Assembly: GCF_022201045.2 (NCBI RefSeq) | Contig: NC_068564.1 | Coordinates: 1,860,001 to 1,924,000, forward strand | DNA length: 64,000 nt | Reading direction: 5' to 3' | Origin: Citrus sinensis | Taxonomy: Eukaryota; Streptophyta; Magnoliopsida; Sapindales; Rutaceae | In this document: positions 1 through 12,576 of the stretch, one piece after another | How positions within the stretch are numbered: position 1 is the stretch's first letter | How the letters are laid out: every line of letters begins with the position of its first letter | Notes under the pieces: model-generated | The model's input: only the letters and a program-made list of their open reading frames with translations | Database searches by the model: none | What the model was told of the DNA's origin: nothing | Made by a program: the position numbers and the translations under genes

Positions 1-278
1 TTTCTGTGCTACTTACCATACGTAGTGGAGTTCAATGGATTACAACTTTGCATCACTCGTTTTAATGAACAATTTAATGGGGAAACACGCTGCCATAGTG
101 CCATGTTATATAGATCATTTCATTGACTTTTTTTTTTTTTTATTGTATCCAATTTTTTTCTTTTTTTTTTGGGTCTTGTTTACTAAATGCAATTTGAACC
201 ATATCCTAATTCTAGTTTGAGAGATTTAATTTTTAATTTTTTTGTTAATTTATAATATTGTAATTTTTAACAGGTCCG
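1..278. other. AT-rich intergenic sequence
   Basis: No gene is recognised here. The stretch has long T-runs and one short open frame of 61 codons that is mostly Phe and Leu from poly-T, so it is not a credible protein. Confidence 0.6.
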
Positions 279-359
279 GCTACGGTGTTGCATCCAGCCG
301 TTCGATGCACTCGAATGGGTGGGGTCTATTGGCATCCAAAGGTTGGATGCAACTGTAGC
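279..359. mobile_element. Very short MITE-like inverted repeat
   Basis: An ~81-bp unit whose ends form imperfect terminal inverted repeats of about 20 bp. The left end reads GCTACGGTGTTGCATCC and the reverse complement of the right end reads GCTACAGTTGCATCCAACC. It is GC-richer than its surroundings. The compact fold suggests a non-autonomous DNA transposon or hairpin repeat; no clear target-site duplication was seen. Confidence 0.45.
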
Positions 360-384
360 ACGGTACTACAGTTGCACCACATGT

Positions 385-1376
385 TTTTTCATTTTTAACA
401 TAATTGTTGTTAGTTGAATAGTTGTGCTGTATAAACGATAACCTGTGAAGTGAACTAATTAAATGTTTAGTAAAATTTATTTTTAAAAGTGTTGTGAATT
501 TTAAAAGTAGTCATATGTGCTTAGTAAATTTTATTATAAAACTATTATAAGAATCTAAATAACTGAATTAGACATAATTTTAGATAATATTTATTTATGC
601 ATTTATAAACATCTATATAAAATATTTTTTTATTGTGTATAAAATAATTGATAATTAAAATAAATATTTTATAGTATTAATTTTATTTTTTTATTTTGCT
701 ATCTCAATATAATTGGTAATAATTATAATAATTTCTTTAAAGTTAATTATTTTGTTTTCTAACCAATATTGATAATTTTGAATTTTTACAATATATATGA
801 GGATATATATAAAATTGCATTAAGTATGAAACTAATTCTCAAAATTAGGTTTTGAAAAGCTACTCCATCTTACCTTTTTAAAATTTGCTTGCCAAAAGTG
901 ATTTTTTTAAACAAAAAAAAAAATTACCAAACACCAAAATTAACTTTTAACTTTTCAAAATCATTTTTAACCTCCCAAAAGCAACCAAATATGGCCCTTA
1001 ATACTGGTCCATAAAGTGATTAAGGACCCATTTGGGATGTTCAAAAGTAATTTTAAAAAGTTAAAACCTACTTTTGGTACTTGATAAATTTTTCTAGAAT
1101 TCATTTTTGGCAAAACACCTCATTTTACAACAAAATTTGAAAAAATAAGGAATGAGTGGTTTTTTAAATTTTGATTTTGAGAATCAGTTTTGTATTTAAT
1201 ATAATTTCATATATATCCTTAGATTTATTATAAAAATCCAAGATATCCTTATTAATTAGGAAATAAAATCATAAATTTTAAAGAGTTTATCATTATTACC
1301 AATTATACCGAATAAAAAAAATAAAAAAATATTTATTTTAGTTATAAATTATTATATATAAAAAATAAATTTTATA

Positions 1377-1412
<36 letters not shown>

Positions 1413-1600
1413 AAATTTTATTCAACATTATGTTCAATTTAGTCATTTATATTCTTACAGTAATTTGATTTACTAAAGACATATGATTTTTTAAACAATT
1501 CATACAATTTTTAAAAAATAAATTTTACGAAATACTTAATTGATTATTTTCACAGCTGATTAACAACAATTATTTTAAAAATTACAGTATTATCAAATTT
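385..1600. mobile_element. Foldback element with ~600-bp inverted arms
   Basis: The left arm (~385-1002) and right arm (1019-~1600) are imperfect inverted copies separated by only ~16 bp. Matching blocks include the arm tips at the centre (GGCCCTTAAT against ATTAAGGACC), the AATATAATTGGTAATAAT block near 708 against its complement near 1295, and the outer blocks near 400-520 against 1500-1590. No coding capacity is seen. The right arm carries an AT/GT microsatellite at ~1377-1412. The outer ends and target duplication are not resolved; similarity of GGTACTACAGTTGCA near 361 to the complement of ~1747 hints that the element could extend to ~1760. Confidence 0.7.
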
Positions 1601-2530
1601 ATCCTGAAACCCAATTAATAAAATGCAATAACTAGTAGCACTAAGCTAACAAAACGGTGGGCAGCGAAAACTTTGGTGCTTTTGGATAGCACGTTCTATC
1701 AACAATATGAGATATGTACCAAATCACCAACTCTAGCCGACTGCACTATAGTACCATACTTCCCATTAATTAACAATTAATTTACTCTTGTTTCGGGTTT
1801 AGATACACTAAAAATGATTCAATTTGTAGGGTCATTATGCTAAAGCTTTTTAATTTCTTTATTTAAGATGGACTGGCCATTCACATTTTATTATGTGGTG
1901 GGCCAATATTATTTTATTTTGGTTTTTTTTTTGGGGGGTTCGGTTCGTGAGTGTCACTTTCCAAATTGTAGAATGATCAAATATGACATAATTTTGACAT
2001 CATCATATGCCTTCTAATTATATATATGTAAAAAGAAAAATTATATAAAAGGTTTCTTCATGGGTCGTGGAGCCCAGACCGTAAGGATGGGTAAAAGGCC
2101 CAAAATTGCGGGAGCACAAATCAAGTCCGTGATCAATTGACCATCAGGTCAAACAGCTTATACGTTGCCGTTTTAATCTCGACCCAAACGTAAATGCAAG
2201 CGTCGAGTTACTTTTTCCGTTTTTGGGTGGCGTTGTCTTGCTCGCAAGAATCTGGTTGCTGGAACTCAGAATTTGGTTCTGTGAGTTCGCTCGTTGCGGC
2301 CGACGTCGGCGCACTAAGAAGCTTCAATTTGTAAGTTCTTTGAATATCAACGATGATTAATTTCTGAGACCTCGCAAAGTTACTATTTTTTTTTTTAGAT
2401 TGGTAAATCACGTGCTTTTAGGTTTTTTAAAATCTATAATTACAATAATTACGGAAGAAACAGTAATTGCAGGAGGGTTCCCGATCGTTTGTGATAAAAT
2501 ATTTGTCTACTCCCCGCTTTTGGTGGTACC
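1601..2530. other. Intergenic DNA and RRM-gene 5' region
   Basis: Holds the proximal promoter and 5' UTR of the downstream RRM gene. It becomes less AT-rich from about 2060, as is common near a plant transcription start. No other gene is recognised. Confidence 0.4.
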
Positions 2531-3901
2531 ATGGTAAAGTTAATCCCTAAATCATATTAGTGAATATTTATTTTTTGTTATTTGCATGCATTGGATATTT
2601 AGTTCACTTATATGATGGATTTTATGTGCTTAATTTATGTTCATATTTAATCTAACTTCATATTTTGTGCTGATTGTTGGGTTGTAGTGTCTTTGATCAT
2701 ATGATCATGTTTCAGTGGATCGTTCTTGTTGTTTTGCATTCCATGTTATAGAATGACGTTAAACTGATGATCATAAGTTGAGGATTAGTAGCCTTGTGGA
2801 AATGTTTTGCCTTTATTTTTGTTGGACCAATTATAATCTTCCCCTTAGGTGTTAGGTGATTGTCTGTGTCAAATCCTCCAGCAGTTTGCCGAAGTTTTTT
2901 TTTTTTCACTATGTAAGTCGTATAATCATATTCATTATCTTCTATGAGGTGGGGGTTCATTCTTTATGTTACCTTTTACTTGTTCTTTTGGTCTTTTAGT
3001 TGCAACCTAAGTCTGCCAGTTGTTTTAGAAGATATTCTTGAGTGGAGGTTAAAGTTAGAGGAAGTTCAGATTAAATGGACTTCATGGAAGATTTCATCTC
3101 TTACATGATATATCTGAGGCATCTAATAATTTTGAATTGCATGTTGATTATATGCAGGATGCTAGCTACATTGATGAGAAGTCTGAGAGCAGACTTTATA
3201 TTGGTAATCTTGATCTGAAAATAACAGAGTAAGGATAATTTTTGAAATTGAGTTTGATGCTCTTTGTCCTGGCCCAAAAAAGAAAAAAGAAAAAAGGTTA
3301 TTTATTGCTGAAGTACTTGGAACTCTTGATTTGATCATAGTTGTTGCTTTATTCACATTCGGTGTTCTTTCCTTAGGGCTGCTTTGATTAAGATGTTCTC
3401 TCCTTATGGGAAGATTGTATCAGAAGACTTCCTTTGGCACACCCGTGGGCCAAAGCGTGGAGTGCCACGAGGCTTTGCTTTTATCGAATATAGCACCAAA
3501 GAGGTAAGTTAGTCTGCTTTAGCCTCCTGGATTTTAAGCAATTCCTGATTTCCAAATTTAAAGTGAGCATGCAGGAAGCTAAATTGGCCAAGGAGAAGAT
3601 GCACGGGAGGCTCGCTTGTGGTCGTCCTTTAGTTGTTCGGCTGGCCAGTGAGAAGTACTTGGAGGACGCAGCTCAAAATTCTTCAAAAGCAGTAGGTGAG
3701 GCAAATAAAACAGGCTTTGTTGGAGGAACTTCGGGACAGATGAACCGGAGTGCTAAAATAGCGGCAATTAAGAACAAATTGAAGGCACTGGAGGAAGAGA
3801 GTTCGAGCGCAAAGAAGCAGAAGCAAGCTGACAACAGCTCTTGTAACGGTAGTCTCAACTGTTTGTCTGGCAAAGATGGATTAAACAACTTGCAGAACTG
3901 A
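2531..3901 (+). CDS. RRM RNA-binding protein, RBM18-like
   Basis: Predicted 175-aa protein with a single RNA recognition motif, probably a nuclear RNA-binding factor. Coding exons are 2531-2533, 3158-3228, 3377-3503 and 3575-3901. The first coding exon is only the ATG, followed at once by a GTAAAG donor. Joining it to 3158 gives MDASYIDEKSESRLYIGNL. RNP2 is LYIGNL (~residue 14) and RNP1 is RGFAFIEY (~residue 60), with the typical KEKMHGR and GRPLVVRLA segment closing the RRM near residue 95. The C-terminal ~75 residues are Lys/Ser/Asn-rich and low complexity. This length and architecture fit plant RBM18-type proteins (At5g52545-like, from memory). Targets are unknown. The ATG-only first exon is the least certain part of the model. 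Confidence 0.8.
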
Positions 3902-4912
3902 TATGTTGGGAATTAGCCGCAATTTCAAGATTGTAACATGTCGGAAATGAACTAATTTTATGGTGAAACTAATATTATGTAATCACACAATGACCTTTAG
4001 TGGCTGAAATCTTTTTGTTAATACTACAATGCAACTTTTTTCTGCGTTTGCACAAATCTTTCTCCGGTTCTACACAGCATGTCGGTATCCGTGTGGTTTC
4101 TTCCTATGCGGATCACTTCTTGTTGTTGATGATGCGCGAAAAGAAGTTGAGTTTAATTTTAACTTTTGGAATCAATGGGTATTATTATTTTATCGCTTAC
4201 TGTTACTTGACATATCATTTTATTGTTAAAATTTTTTAACAATTAACAATTAATTTTTTATTTTTTATTTCAATTTTTATTATTTTACCACTAAATTATT
4301 AACCCCTCAATAAGCTGTTGATGTCACATGAGTATCTTAAGAATTTTACAAGAACTAATATTTATAATTTTATTAATAGATTAATTTAGATATAAAATAA
4401 TCATTGATAAAAAAATATTTTTTATATAATTAATATATATTTTTTAATTTAGAGAGTTAAATTATACTTGCATAGTTTAAGGATAAAATAGATTTTTACT
4501 ATAGTTTTGTTAAAAAATCTAGTAACTTTAATAGTTTGATGGTAAAATAATAAAAACGGAAACACCAAGTGAAAACAAATAATTGTTAGAAAATTTAAAT
4601 AATAAAATAATATGTTAAAAATATTAGGTGGTAAAATAATAATATTTTAATTTAATATAAGTAAAACATTTATAGACCTTCTAATCTCCGTACCAAAATT
4701 TAAAAAAATATATGCATGTTATAGATTTTTATTACAAGACACAAAAATTGAGCATCAAATATAGTTATTTTGGTGAAGGGAAATAATAATAATAATAATC
4801 CAAGTAATAGTTATTGACCGAGACCAATGCGCAAACTGAAGTCCACTGTCGAGGAAACTACAAATCTCGCTCTTTCTGCCATTCAACTGAGCTCGCCAGA
4901 GACTCGGCATCA
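3902..4912. other. Intergenic: RRM gene 3' UTR and DUF819 promoter
   Basis: Begins with the 3' UTR of the RRM gene and continues as AT-rich DNA up to the first DUF819 gene. A short ATT/AAT repeat lies at ~4785-4800. Open frames of 66-79 codons near 4000-4240 are not supported by splice context or composition. Confidence 0.4.
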
Positions 4913-7358
4913 ATGCCAATGGCATCGAAACTAACATTTTTACAGCCAATTCTCACATCATCACGGCCAGTCGAATCCCAACGGTCACATTCTTCCTGTT
5001 CCCGCCAAAATCTCCTGCTCACCTCTACAAAACCCAGAATCATAATTAACTCAATCCCTCAACATCAGTCATCGGCATCATATTTGTCTCACAGTAGAAC
5101 CAACACCTTTCTCTCTCCTCAATTCCCCCATCCATCCAACCGGACCCGCTCCGTAACAGCCAGATCCCAGCTGCCTAATTTCCCTCTCATTTCTCCCCAC
5201 GACAAATGGGGCACCTGGACTGCCCTCTTCGCCACCGGCGCTTTCGGTATCTGGTAATTCCCCACCCTTCTTCTCTTTTGTAAACAAATATCATCGGGGC
5301 TTCGTTTGAATTTGTTTGCTGCAATGGAATTTTTGAATTGAAGGTCAGAGCGGACCAAGATCGGGAGTGCATTGAGTGGGGCGTTAGTGAGCACTTTGAT
5401 AGGGCTCGCGGCTAGCAACTTGGGGGTTGTTTCGTGTGAATCGCCGGCGTATTCAATTGTTTTGGAGTTCTTGCTTCCTCTTGCTGTTCCTTTGTTGTTG
5501 TTTAGAGCTGACTTGCGCCGCGTGATCAAGTCCACTGGGACTCTTTTACTGGCTTTCTTGATCGGATCAGGTAGAGTATGTTTGTGATTGTCGAATTAAC
5601 ACTTCTGCTTAATTTTGAAAGCGTCATACCTAAAGTTTTACTTAGCACTTGTTAGTGATATCATTTTACAGTTGCTGCGGAGTAAAAGTCACAACACCAA
5701 TTGTCGAGAAGAAAAATATTGATTTTTTTTAGTGTACTTGATGACCTTTGGATAAAGACTTGGATAAAGCTGTGATTTCAGAAATGTTATCTGAGATGAA
5801 TGAATGATATTAGTAGGTTTACCGTGGAGTTTAGATGCGAATTCTTGATATGCTTTAGTTTGCTTAGAGGGATGTTTTTGATTTTAACATTCTCTTTGTA
5901 TTGTTGCACGGCAGTTGCAACAACGGTTGGAACAGCATTGGCATATCTGTTGGTGCCAATGAGATCACTTGGTCAAGATAGTTGGAAAATTGCAGCTGCG
6001 CTCATGGGCAGACACATTGGTGGAGGTTATTTGCTTTTCACTTTCTAGAGATTTATAGAAATTTGGAAGCTGTTTATATTGTTATCATTGTTTCTTGTAA
6101 TTACAGTTCTGTTTAGTTATCATGACTAATGAATTTTTCCTCATTTGATTTGTGTAGCTGTCAATTATGTCGCTATTTCTGATGCTCTTGGCGTTTCTTC
6201 ATCAGTTTTAGCTGCTGGATTAGCCGCAGATAATGTCATCTGTGCGGTATATTTTACAACATTGTTTGCTTTGGCTTCAAATATACCTGCAGAGTCTTCA
6301 ACCTCAGTTGACGGTGCAATAAATTCTTTTTACCTTTTCATGATTTGTTTAATTGAGTTTTATCTCTTTGTGGCGAACGAACTTTTGGTTCGGTTTTCTT
6401 ACATTCGGCAGATGCATTTTTGACCAATGAGAGCCTTCTATGCCATTAAATGGTTTATTCACAAAACATCAATTCTTCACTTTAGTTTAAGTTTGTGCCT
6501 CATTGTGATTGTTTATTCAAGATGAGTGATTCCATCCAGAAGTTATTTCCTCCTCTCACCTTGGGTTTATCTGCAATCTTTAATTGTTTCTCTTACAGAA
6601 ATTTGTGACCTCTAATTCAAGGATGCGATCTTGACAGATGTTTCAATGAATGAGGGTTCTGTCCGTGGTGACAAACCTCCTGTGCTACAGTTTGCAACAG
6701 CCCTTGCTGTAGCCTTCGCTATCTGCAAGGCTGGCACTTTTCTCACAAAATATTTTGGTATTCAGGGAGGTAGCCTTCCAGCCATAACAGCTATTGTTGT
6801 TACTTTAGCAACTACGTTTCCAACCCAGTTCAATAAACTTGCCCCAGCTGGTGAAGCTATGGCTCTAATTCTCATGCAGGTGATTAGATTAGATTTATCC
6901 TGAACGCGTATTATGCATGACGTTTCTTTTTATGATCTTCTGCTGTTAAAATCTTGGTTATCTAGTTTATAAATTCGTCTCTGATATATCTTGTGGGAGT
7001 TCAAGGTTGTATAATGACATTTTCTCTGCATCAGGTATTTTTCACTGTGGTGGGAGCAAGCGGTAACATATGGAGTGTTATAAACACAGCACCTAGCATT
7101 TTCATGTTTGCTCTTGTCCAGATTGCCATTCATCTTGCTGTGATCCTCGGATTAGGAAAGCTATTTCGCTTTGATCAAAAGCTACTGCTTATAGCATCGA
7201 ACGCTAATGTTGGAGGCCCTACAACTGCATGCGGAATGGCCACGGCTAAAGGCTGGAGTTCTTTGATTGTTCCTGGTATTCTCGCCGGTATTTTTGGAAT
7301 TGCCATTGCAACTTTTCTTGGCATTGCCTTTGGAGTCACTGTACTCAAATATATGTAG
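4913..7358 (+). CDS. DUF819 plastid membrane protein, copy A
   Basis: Predicted 466-aa multi-pass membrane protein of the DUF819 (YjcL-like) family, biochemical function unknown. Exons: 4913-5253, 5344-5570, 5915-6025, 6158-6313, 6638-6879, 7035-7358. The first ~85 residues are Ser/Thr/Arg-rich with few acids, like a chloroplast transit peptide, followed by HDKWGTWTALFATGAFGIW. The membrane part is many hydrophobic helices with conserved turns such as [32 protein letters not shown] and [19 protein letters not shown]. The two Gly-rich re-entrant-looking motifs suggest a transporter (inference only). ATG 4913 was chosen because the frame upstream lacks a transit-like start; ATG 4919 is also possible. 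It is the upstream member of a tandem pair; from memory the family corresponds to At5g52540 and At5g24000. Confidence 0.85.
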
Positions 7359-7782
7359 TACGCTCTCAAATTGTATTCAATAATTTGTAACCGATGTTTT
7401 AATAAGTGATAAAGTGAATTTGCAAAGGTTGCTTCTGTAAATGATATTTTTAAGAATTCTGATGTATTAACTAACTTTAAAGGGTTTTCCCACTTTACCT
7501 GTGTTAATACATTTTATTTATTAAAAAAATAAATGAAAAAAATGAAATCATTTCAATTAAGATTCCTAGAAAAGGAGCATGTCAAAAGGAATCTGAAACA
7601 AGCAACTTGTCTTGTCCGTTTCTTAAACTTCCGGAACTCGCAAATGCTGCCACGTGTTGTTCTCAAAGTTTGGTTAGAAAGAAAAACAAAAAAAAAAAGA
7701 ACAATAAGCAAAACAAATAAACGGAGTCAGAAACACACACTCTTTATCTCGCAGTATGCCAGTGTAAGACTCTCGGCCATCA
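7359..7782. other. Short intergenic spacer between the DUF819 pair
   Basis: Holds the 3' UTR of copy A and the promoter and leader of copy B. A GCCACGTGTTG G-box lies at ~7649-7659, about 125 bp upstream of the copy B ATG, so light, ABA or bHLH/bZIP input is possible. An in-frame start at 7533 in another frame is not credible. Confidence 0.4.
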
Positions 7783-10504
7783 ATGGCTTCCATTGCATCA
7801 CCGTATCCCCTGCCCCTGCCACGTCCGAGGTCCCTCTCTCCCTTCTTACCAATCCCTTTTATCCACGTGTCACCACCATCCTCTTCCCGCCACAACTCAA
7901 AATGTTCACCTTCATTTCATATCACAAACAACCCACGTCTTTCACCGTCCATAATATACAAAGAGGGTCATCGGAATCGATCTGTGGTGATGGTTCGGTC
8001 ACAGCTGAGTAACCCCATCATTTCTCCCAATGATCATTGGGGCACGTGGACTGCTCTCCTCGTCACCGGCGCTTTTGGACTCTGGTATTCAACTTTCAGC
8101 TAGTTTTCATTTTTTTTTAAATTTTAAATTTTTATTTTTGGTTGGAATTAAGAAAAGAAAGTGAAAATGTTATTGGAAAATTTTTTGAAGGTCAGAGAAG
8201 ACGAAGCTTGGGAGCATGGTGAGTGCAGCTCTAGTGAGCACATTGCTTGGGCTAGCAGCGAGTAATTTGGGCATAATTCCATATGAAGCAAAAGCATATG
8301 CAGTGTTTTTGGAGTTTTTGCTTCCATTATCAATTCCATTGCTGCTGTTTAGAGCTGACTTGCGCCGGATTGTACAGTCAACTGGCATATTGCTCCTCGC
8401 ATTCTTGCTTGGATCAGGTAACATTACTTGTTGCAGCAATCACATATTAAATTATTTTATCATTATTCATTTAATCCTTTATATTAAGCTTTTGTTTCGA
8501 TATTAGAGGTACTGCAGACAGCGATATTGTAACACATGGATTGTTCCCAATTATACTCAGTTTCAGCATTTCGTGTTCAGCTGGTACCATTTAATTTGAG
8601 TGCCTGTAGTAGGCAAGTAAACAACCTGTTTTTCTATTGGTCTTGGCTAGAATTGGCTGTGCTGCACTTTCTTTTATACTGTCATCCGAATTCAACCCTT
8701 TTCTGATCCTCATAACTTGTATTTACTATTTTGTCTGACAGTTGCAACTACCGTTGGAACATTAGTGGCTTTTCTGTTGGTGCCAATGCGATCTCTTGGA
8801 ACTGATAGTTGGAAAATAGCTTCTGCTTTCATGGGTAGTTATATTGGGGGATGTAAGTTACCAGAAACTTTGTTGCTTCTTATTTTTGGAGTGAGACCTC
8901 CTTCTTTAATGTAATAATATTATTTGTCTTTTCACTTTTATGCCATTGCTAACAGCATTCTTCACCAATTAAGACTTGGGAGTTCACTCATTTATGGCTG
9001 CAAATCTGCATTTCTATTTTTTATAGTGTATATATGGAATGAACTCTTTAGTTAAGCACTTTTGTTCTGGAGGACAATTCCTATATGATAGAGGTTCTTC
9101 GAGGAAGGGAATTTTATAATTTATGATCAATGACTTGAAAGAATTTTGTAATAATTCCTAATTCAACCAAATTTTGTTACGTGCAGTTTTTCTTGCCTAT
9201 ACAAGTTTCCCGTTAGTTAATGATAACTCACAAATTAGCTTCATGTTGTGTACCTGTAACTTAAGGCCAAAGTTAACTTATGGTGTGGTCACAATAATCT
9301 AGTCCAGAATCCATGTTATGTGGAGCTAATTATGCTTAAATTTGATTAAATTTCAGGATGGGTGAGTATGTTTGAAAACACGTGTAAATAATAATGTGGT
9401 AAGTACCATATGCAGTAGCTCTGTATATTTGCCTTCAGCCAAGAGATATGAAGGACATGTTTAATTGACTATCCAATGTCTCAATTTGGTGCTTTTTAGT
9501 TACTTGAATGCCTTTCTCAAACAGCAATTCTGTCATCATTGTCAGTAATATAATTGATTAATTTTTTCCTTCCATTCCATTGTTGCAGCTATTAATTATG
9601 TTGCAATTTCAGAGGCTCTTGGTGTTTCTCCATCAGTTTTGGCTGCAGGAGTAGCTGCAGACAATGTTATTACTGCCATATACTTTATGATATTATTTAC
9701 TTTGGCATCTAAAATACCTCCTGAGGCTTCACCAGCCAATGGTATGTGCCATTCAATTCCGATATCATTGTCTTGATAACCACATTAGGAGATCTACTGT
9801 TGTTGTTGTATTAAAACCTCTATTAAGACCTGAAATTCATTGCAGGTACTGAAGTGGATAAGGAGTCCAATTCTGAAGACAAGACACCAGTGCTACAGAC
9901 TGCTACAGCCCTTGCTATATCCTTCGTGATTTGTAAGACTGCCACTTACCTCTCAAATCTGTTCGGAATTCAAGGAGGTAGCCTTCCAGGAGTGACAGCT
10001 ATTGTTGTCATTTTAGCTACCCTACTCCCAAAACAGTTTAGTTATCTTGCACCCGCAGGTGATACTCTTGCGCTGGTCCTCATGCAGGTAATTGAAATAG
10101 CTCTTCTTCAATGGATCTAAAAGTGCGTCTTTTCTTGATGACTCAACAAGTGTATGCCATCTATAATGCTTTCGTCGCAGGTGTTTTTTTCTGTGGTGGG
10201 TGCCAGTGGAAGTATCTGGAATGTCATCAACACAGCACCTAGTATTTTCTTGTTTGCTCTAGTTCAAGTAACTGTCCATCTTGCCATAATCCTTGGATTG
10301 GGAAAGCTTTTTCGCTTTGATTTAAAGCTGTTACTTATTGCATCAAATGCCAATGTTGGAGGCCCTACAACGGCTTGTGGAATGGCAACAACAAAAGGAT
10401 GGGGTTCTCTAGTTGTTCCTGGCATTCTTGCAGGCATTTTTGGAATTTCCATGGCCACGTTTCTTGGACTTGGATTTGGAACGACGGTCCTTAAACATTT
10501 GTAA
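7783..10504 (+). CDS. DUF819 plastid membrane protein, copy B
   Basis: Predicted 452-aa tandem paralogue of copy A. Exons: 7783-8084, 8191-8417, 8742-8852, 9589-9741, 9846-10087, 10181-10504. Exons 2, 3, 5 and 6 have exactly the same lengths as in copy A (227, 111, 242 and 324 nt) and all intron phases match, so the pair arose by DNA duplication. The N-terminus (Pro/Ser/Arg-rich, ~75 residues) has diverged but still looks like a plastid transit peptide. Motifs kept include [50 protein letters not shown] and [19 protein letters not shown]. The third-to-fourth exon junction gives Ser where copy A has Ala. It looks intact and functional; substrate unknown. Confidence 0.85.
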
Positions 10505-12470
10505 AATTCATTTCCGACAGTAGCAAGCACATCAGCCAGCTGAAAACTTGTAACTACATTTACCTTGCTGATGATTCTCAATAAAATCAGGTCTCAGTTT
10601 TTCGGTCTGAAACTGTTGCACTTCAGCTTAATTTTGAAAGCACGACGTTAACTATTAGAGTAGCTGAGTCCTTCATCTTCTAGAGATTACAGTAAAATAC
10701 TTTCCTCTTTAACGATTCTCTTCTGTTCTTGGCAGTTGAATTCCTATGTTACCTGCAAAAGACATTCCGACGACGTAACATCGTTGAAGTTAGTATTTCG
10801 TAAAATATCGAGAAATGGAGAATATTTTAGAAATCAGTAAAATATTTTAGAATATGAACAATGCTAAATAACTAACTAAATGTCCTGATAATAATGAACA
10901 TAAAAAAGGGTATTTGTAATAAAATGACCACTACAGGGGAATCCTTGAGCTGGTGGATTCCTTGCTTTTGTGATAGATTCTGTTTTAAGTGATCGGGTGT
11001 TACTTTTTAGCAATATCTGAAAAGCTATGAAAATGTGGCAAAGTATGGCGGCAAAAAACCAGCACCTACAGCTACACATCATGAAAAGTCGACCAACAAA
11101 TTATGCGTAATTCCTTCTCGCTGCGAGTCAATGGAATCAACAGCTACACAAGTCTATTTGGACGATTTAATTTTGGGTTTCGGTAGTCAAAGACTGAGAT
11201 GATGTAAAACGAAATCTAGCAAAACTTCTATTAATGGCTGAGGCTACGTGGCTGCCATTTTTTTTTTTTTTCCAAAAGTAAATTGACTTTGCATTCATCC
11301 GCATTTTAATAAAGCATGCTTATTAAAAGATTGATATTAACAAATTAAAGCATATTTAATAGCAAAATTTCAACCCTCCAATTGTGTTAATCGTCAGCTG
11401 TGAGTATTAGTACGTACTCCTCGTACTACTTAGCAAGCTTTTTACCCAGGAGGCAAATGTACTACAATTCGTATAAACACCATAATTAGCAGGTCAACTT
11501 GTACTTCCAAAATTGCAATGGAAAACACTCATGATTGTGTTTGTGTATTTATTTACAGATTAAAGAATCCTCTAATCAATATTTTTCAGATTTTTTTTCT
11601 AAATCATTTTCACAAAAGGGTTGGAAAAAGGTGTCGGAACAGAAGCCAAAATTAACCTTTGCAAGGTGACAATTTGAAGCCTAATACCCCTTTTTTATTT
11701 TTATGTTTAGGGTTACAGTACAAGTTTATTTGGTATGAAACCCCCACTTTTTACAAAAGAAAAACTTTTATTTTCCTTTTGTTAGTCGCCCACGTTTTTA
11801 TTGCTGAAACTTAAGGTGTATAAACATGAAAATTCATCAATTTTTTTTGTTTTTTTTTTGGTCCATTCATAACATAACATTATCCTTATAAAAAGTGAAC
11901 TGATATATCAAAGTTATATTGAATGTGCTGTCAGTCTTGCGGTCGTTATTCTTTCTTTCATTTTCATGCCTTTTATTTTATTTTTTTAATTTTGGAAAGA
12001 TTTTAAAATATTCCGCATGATGCGTAGCTAGTGTCATTATGTGCCCAATGACAAGTCGCTTCAATTTTGTCATGCAAAATATGAAGACGTATATGGGACT
12101 CTGTAACAATTACCAGAACATAGAGACAATTTGTGGAAAATGGACCACTTTAATTTGCAACAATTAGTGGGTTTATTTTGTTTGCTTCTATATATATGTG
12201 TGTGTCTGTCTTACTTAGGGACCCCCATATGAGTTTGTTTATAGCAAAAACAAGCTGTTATTGGTGGTTATCGGATATATAAATATGAAAAAAAATAATA
12301 ATTAATTAAATTGTAGCCACATACTTCCATCAGTGAATTAACACAGGTCATAAAAATTTTTAAAAGAGCTTAAATCAAGAAATAATCTGAAACTTGGATG
12401 TTAAATGACTCACTAAAATAAAAGTCAATGATAATAATAATTTTTAAAAAAAAGTCAATGTCATGCATCT
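10505..12470. other. Intergenic region upstream of FRO copy 1
   Basis: Starts with the copy B 3' UTR, where AATAAA lies near 10579. The rest is AT-rich with poly-T tracts (for example ~11261 and ~11841). No gene, tRNA or clear transposon was recognised. Confidence 0.4.
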
Positions 12471-12478
12471 TATATAAA
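12471..12478 (+). promoter_or_regulatory. TATA box of FRO copy 1
   Basis: TATATAAA lies 99 bp upstream of the ATG at 12577, which leaves room for a start site near 12505 and a ~70-nt leader. No diagnostic iron-response element was identified. Confidence 0.5.
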
Positions 12479-12576
12479 TTCTTGTCACTGCATAAAAGAA
12501 CACCAACTTTTGCTTACCAGCACTGAATACTGATCATTTGCATCTGCAGAAATTGCAAAGGAGGAGCCAAAACAAG

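Noticed and set aside
3999-4239. Plus-strand frames downstream of the RRM gene
   Set aside because: Probably 3' UTR and AT-rich sequence; no homology recognised and no splice support.
4814-4912. Upstream in-frame ATG for DUF819 copy A
   Set aside because: The added residues do not resemble a transit peptide and copy B has no counterpart.
12538-12576. Upstream in-frame ATG for FRO copy 1
   Set aside because: It would add 13 residues only ~33 nt after the expected transcription start; FRO copy 2 supports the shorter start.
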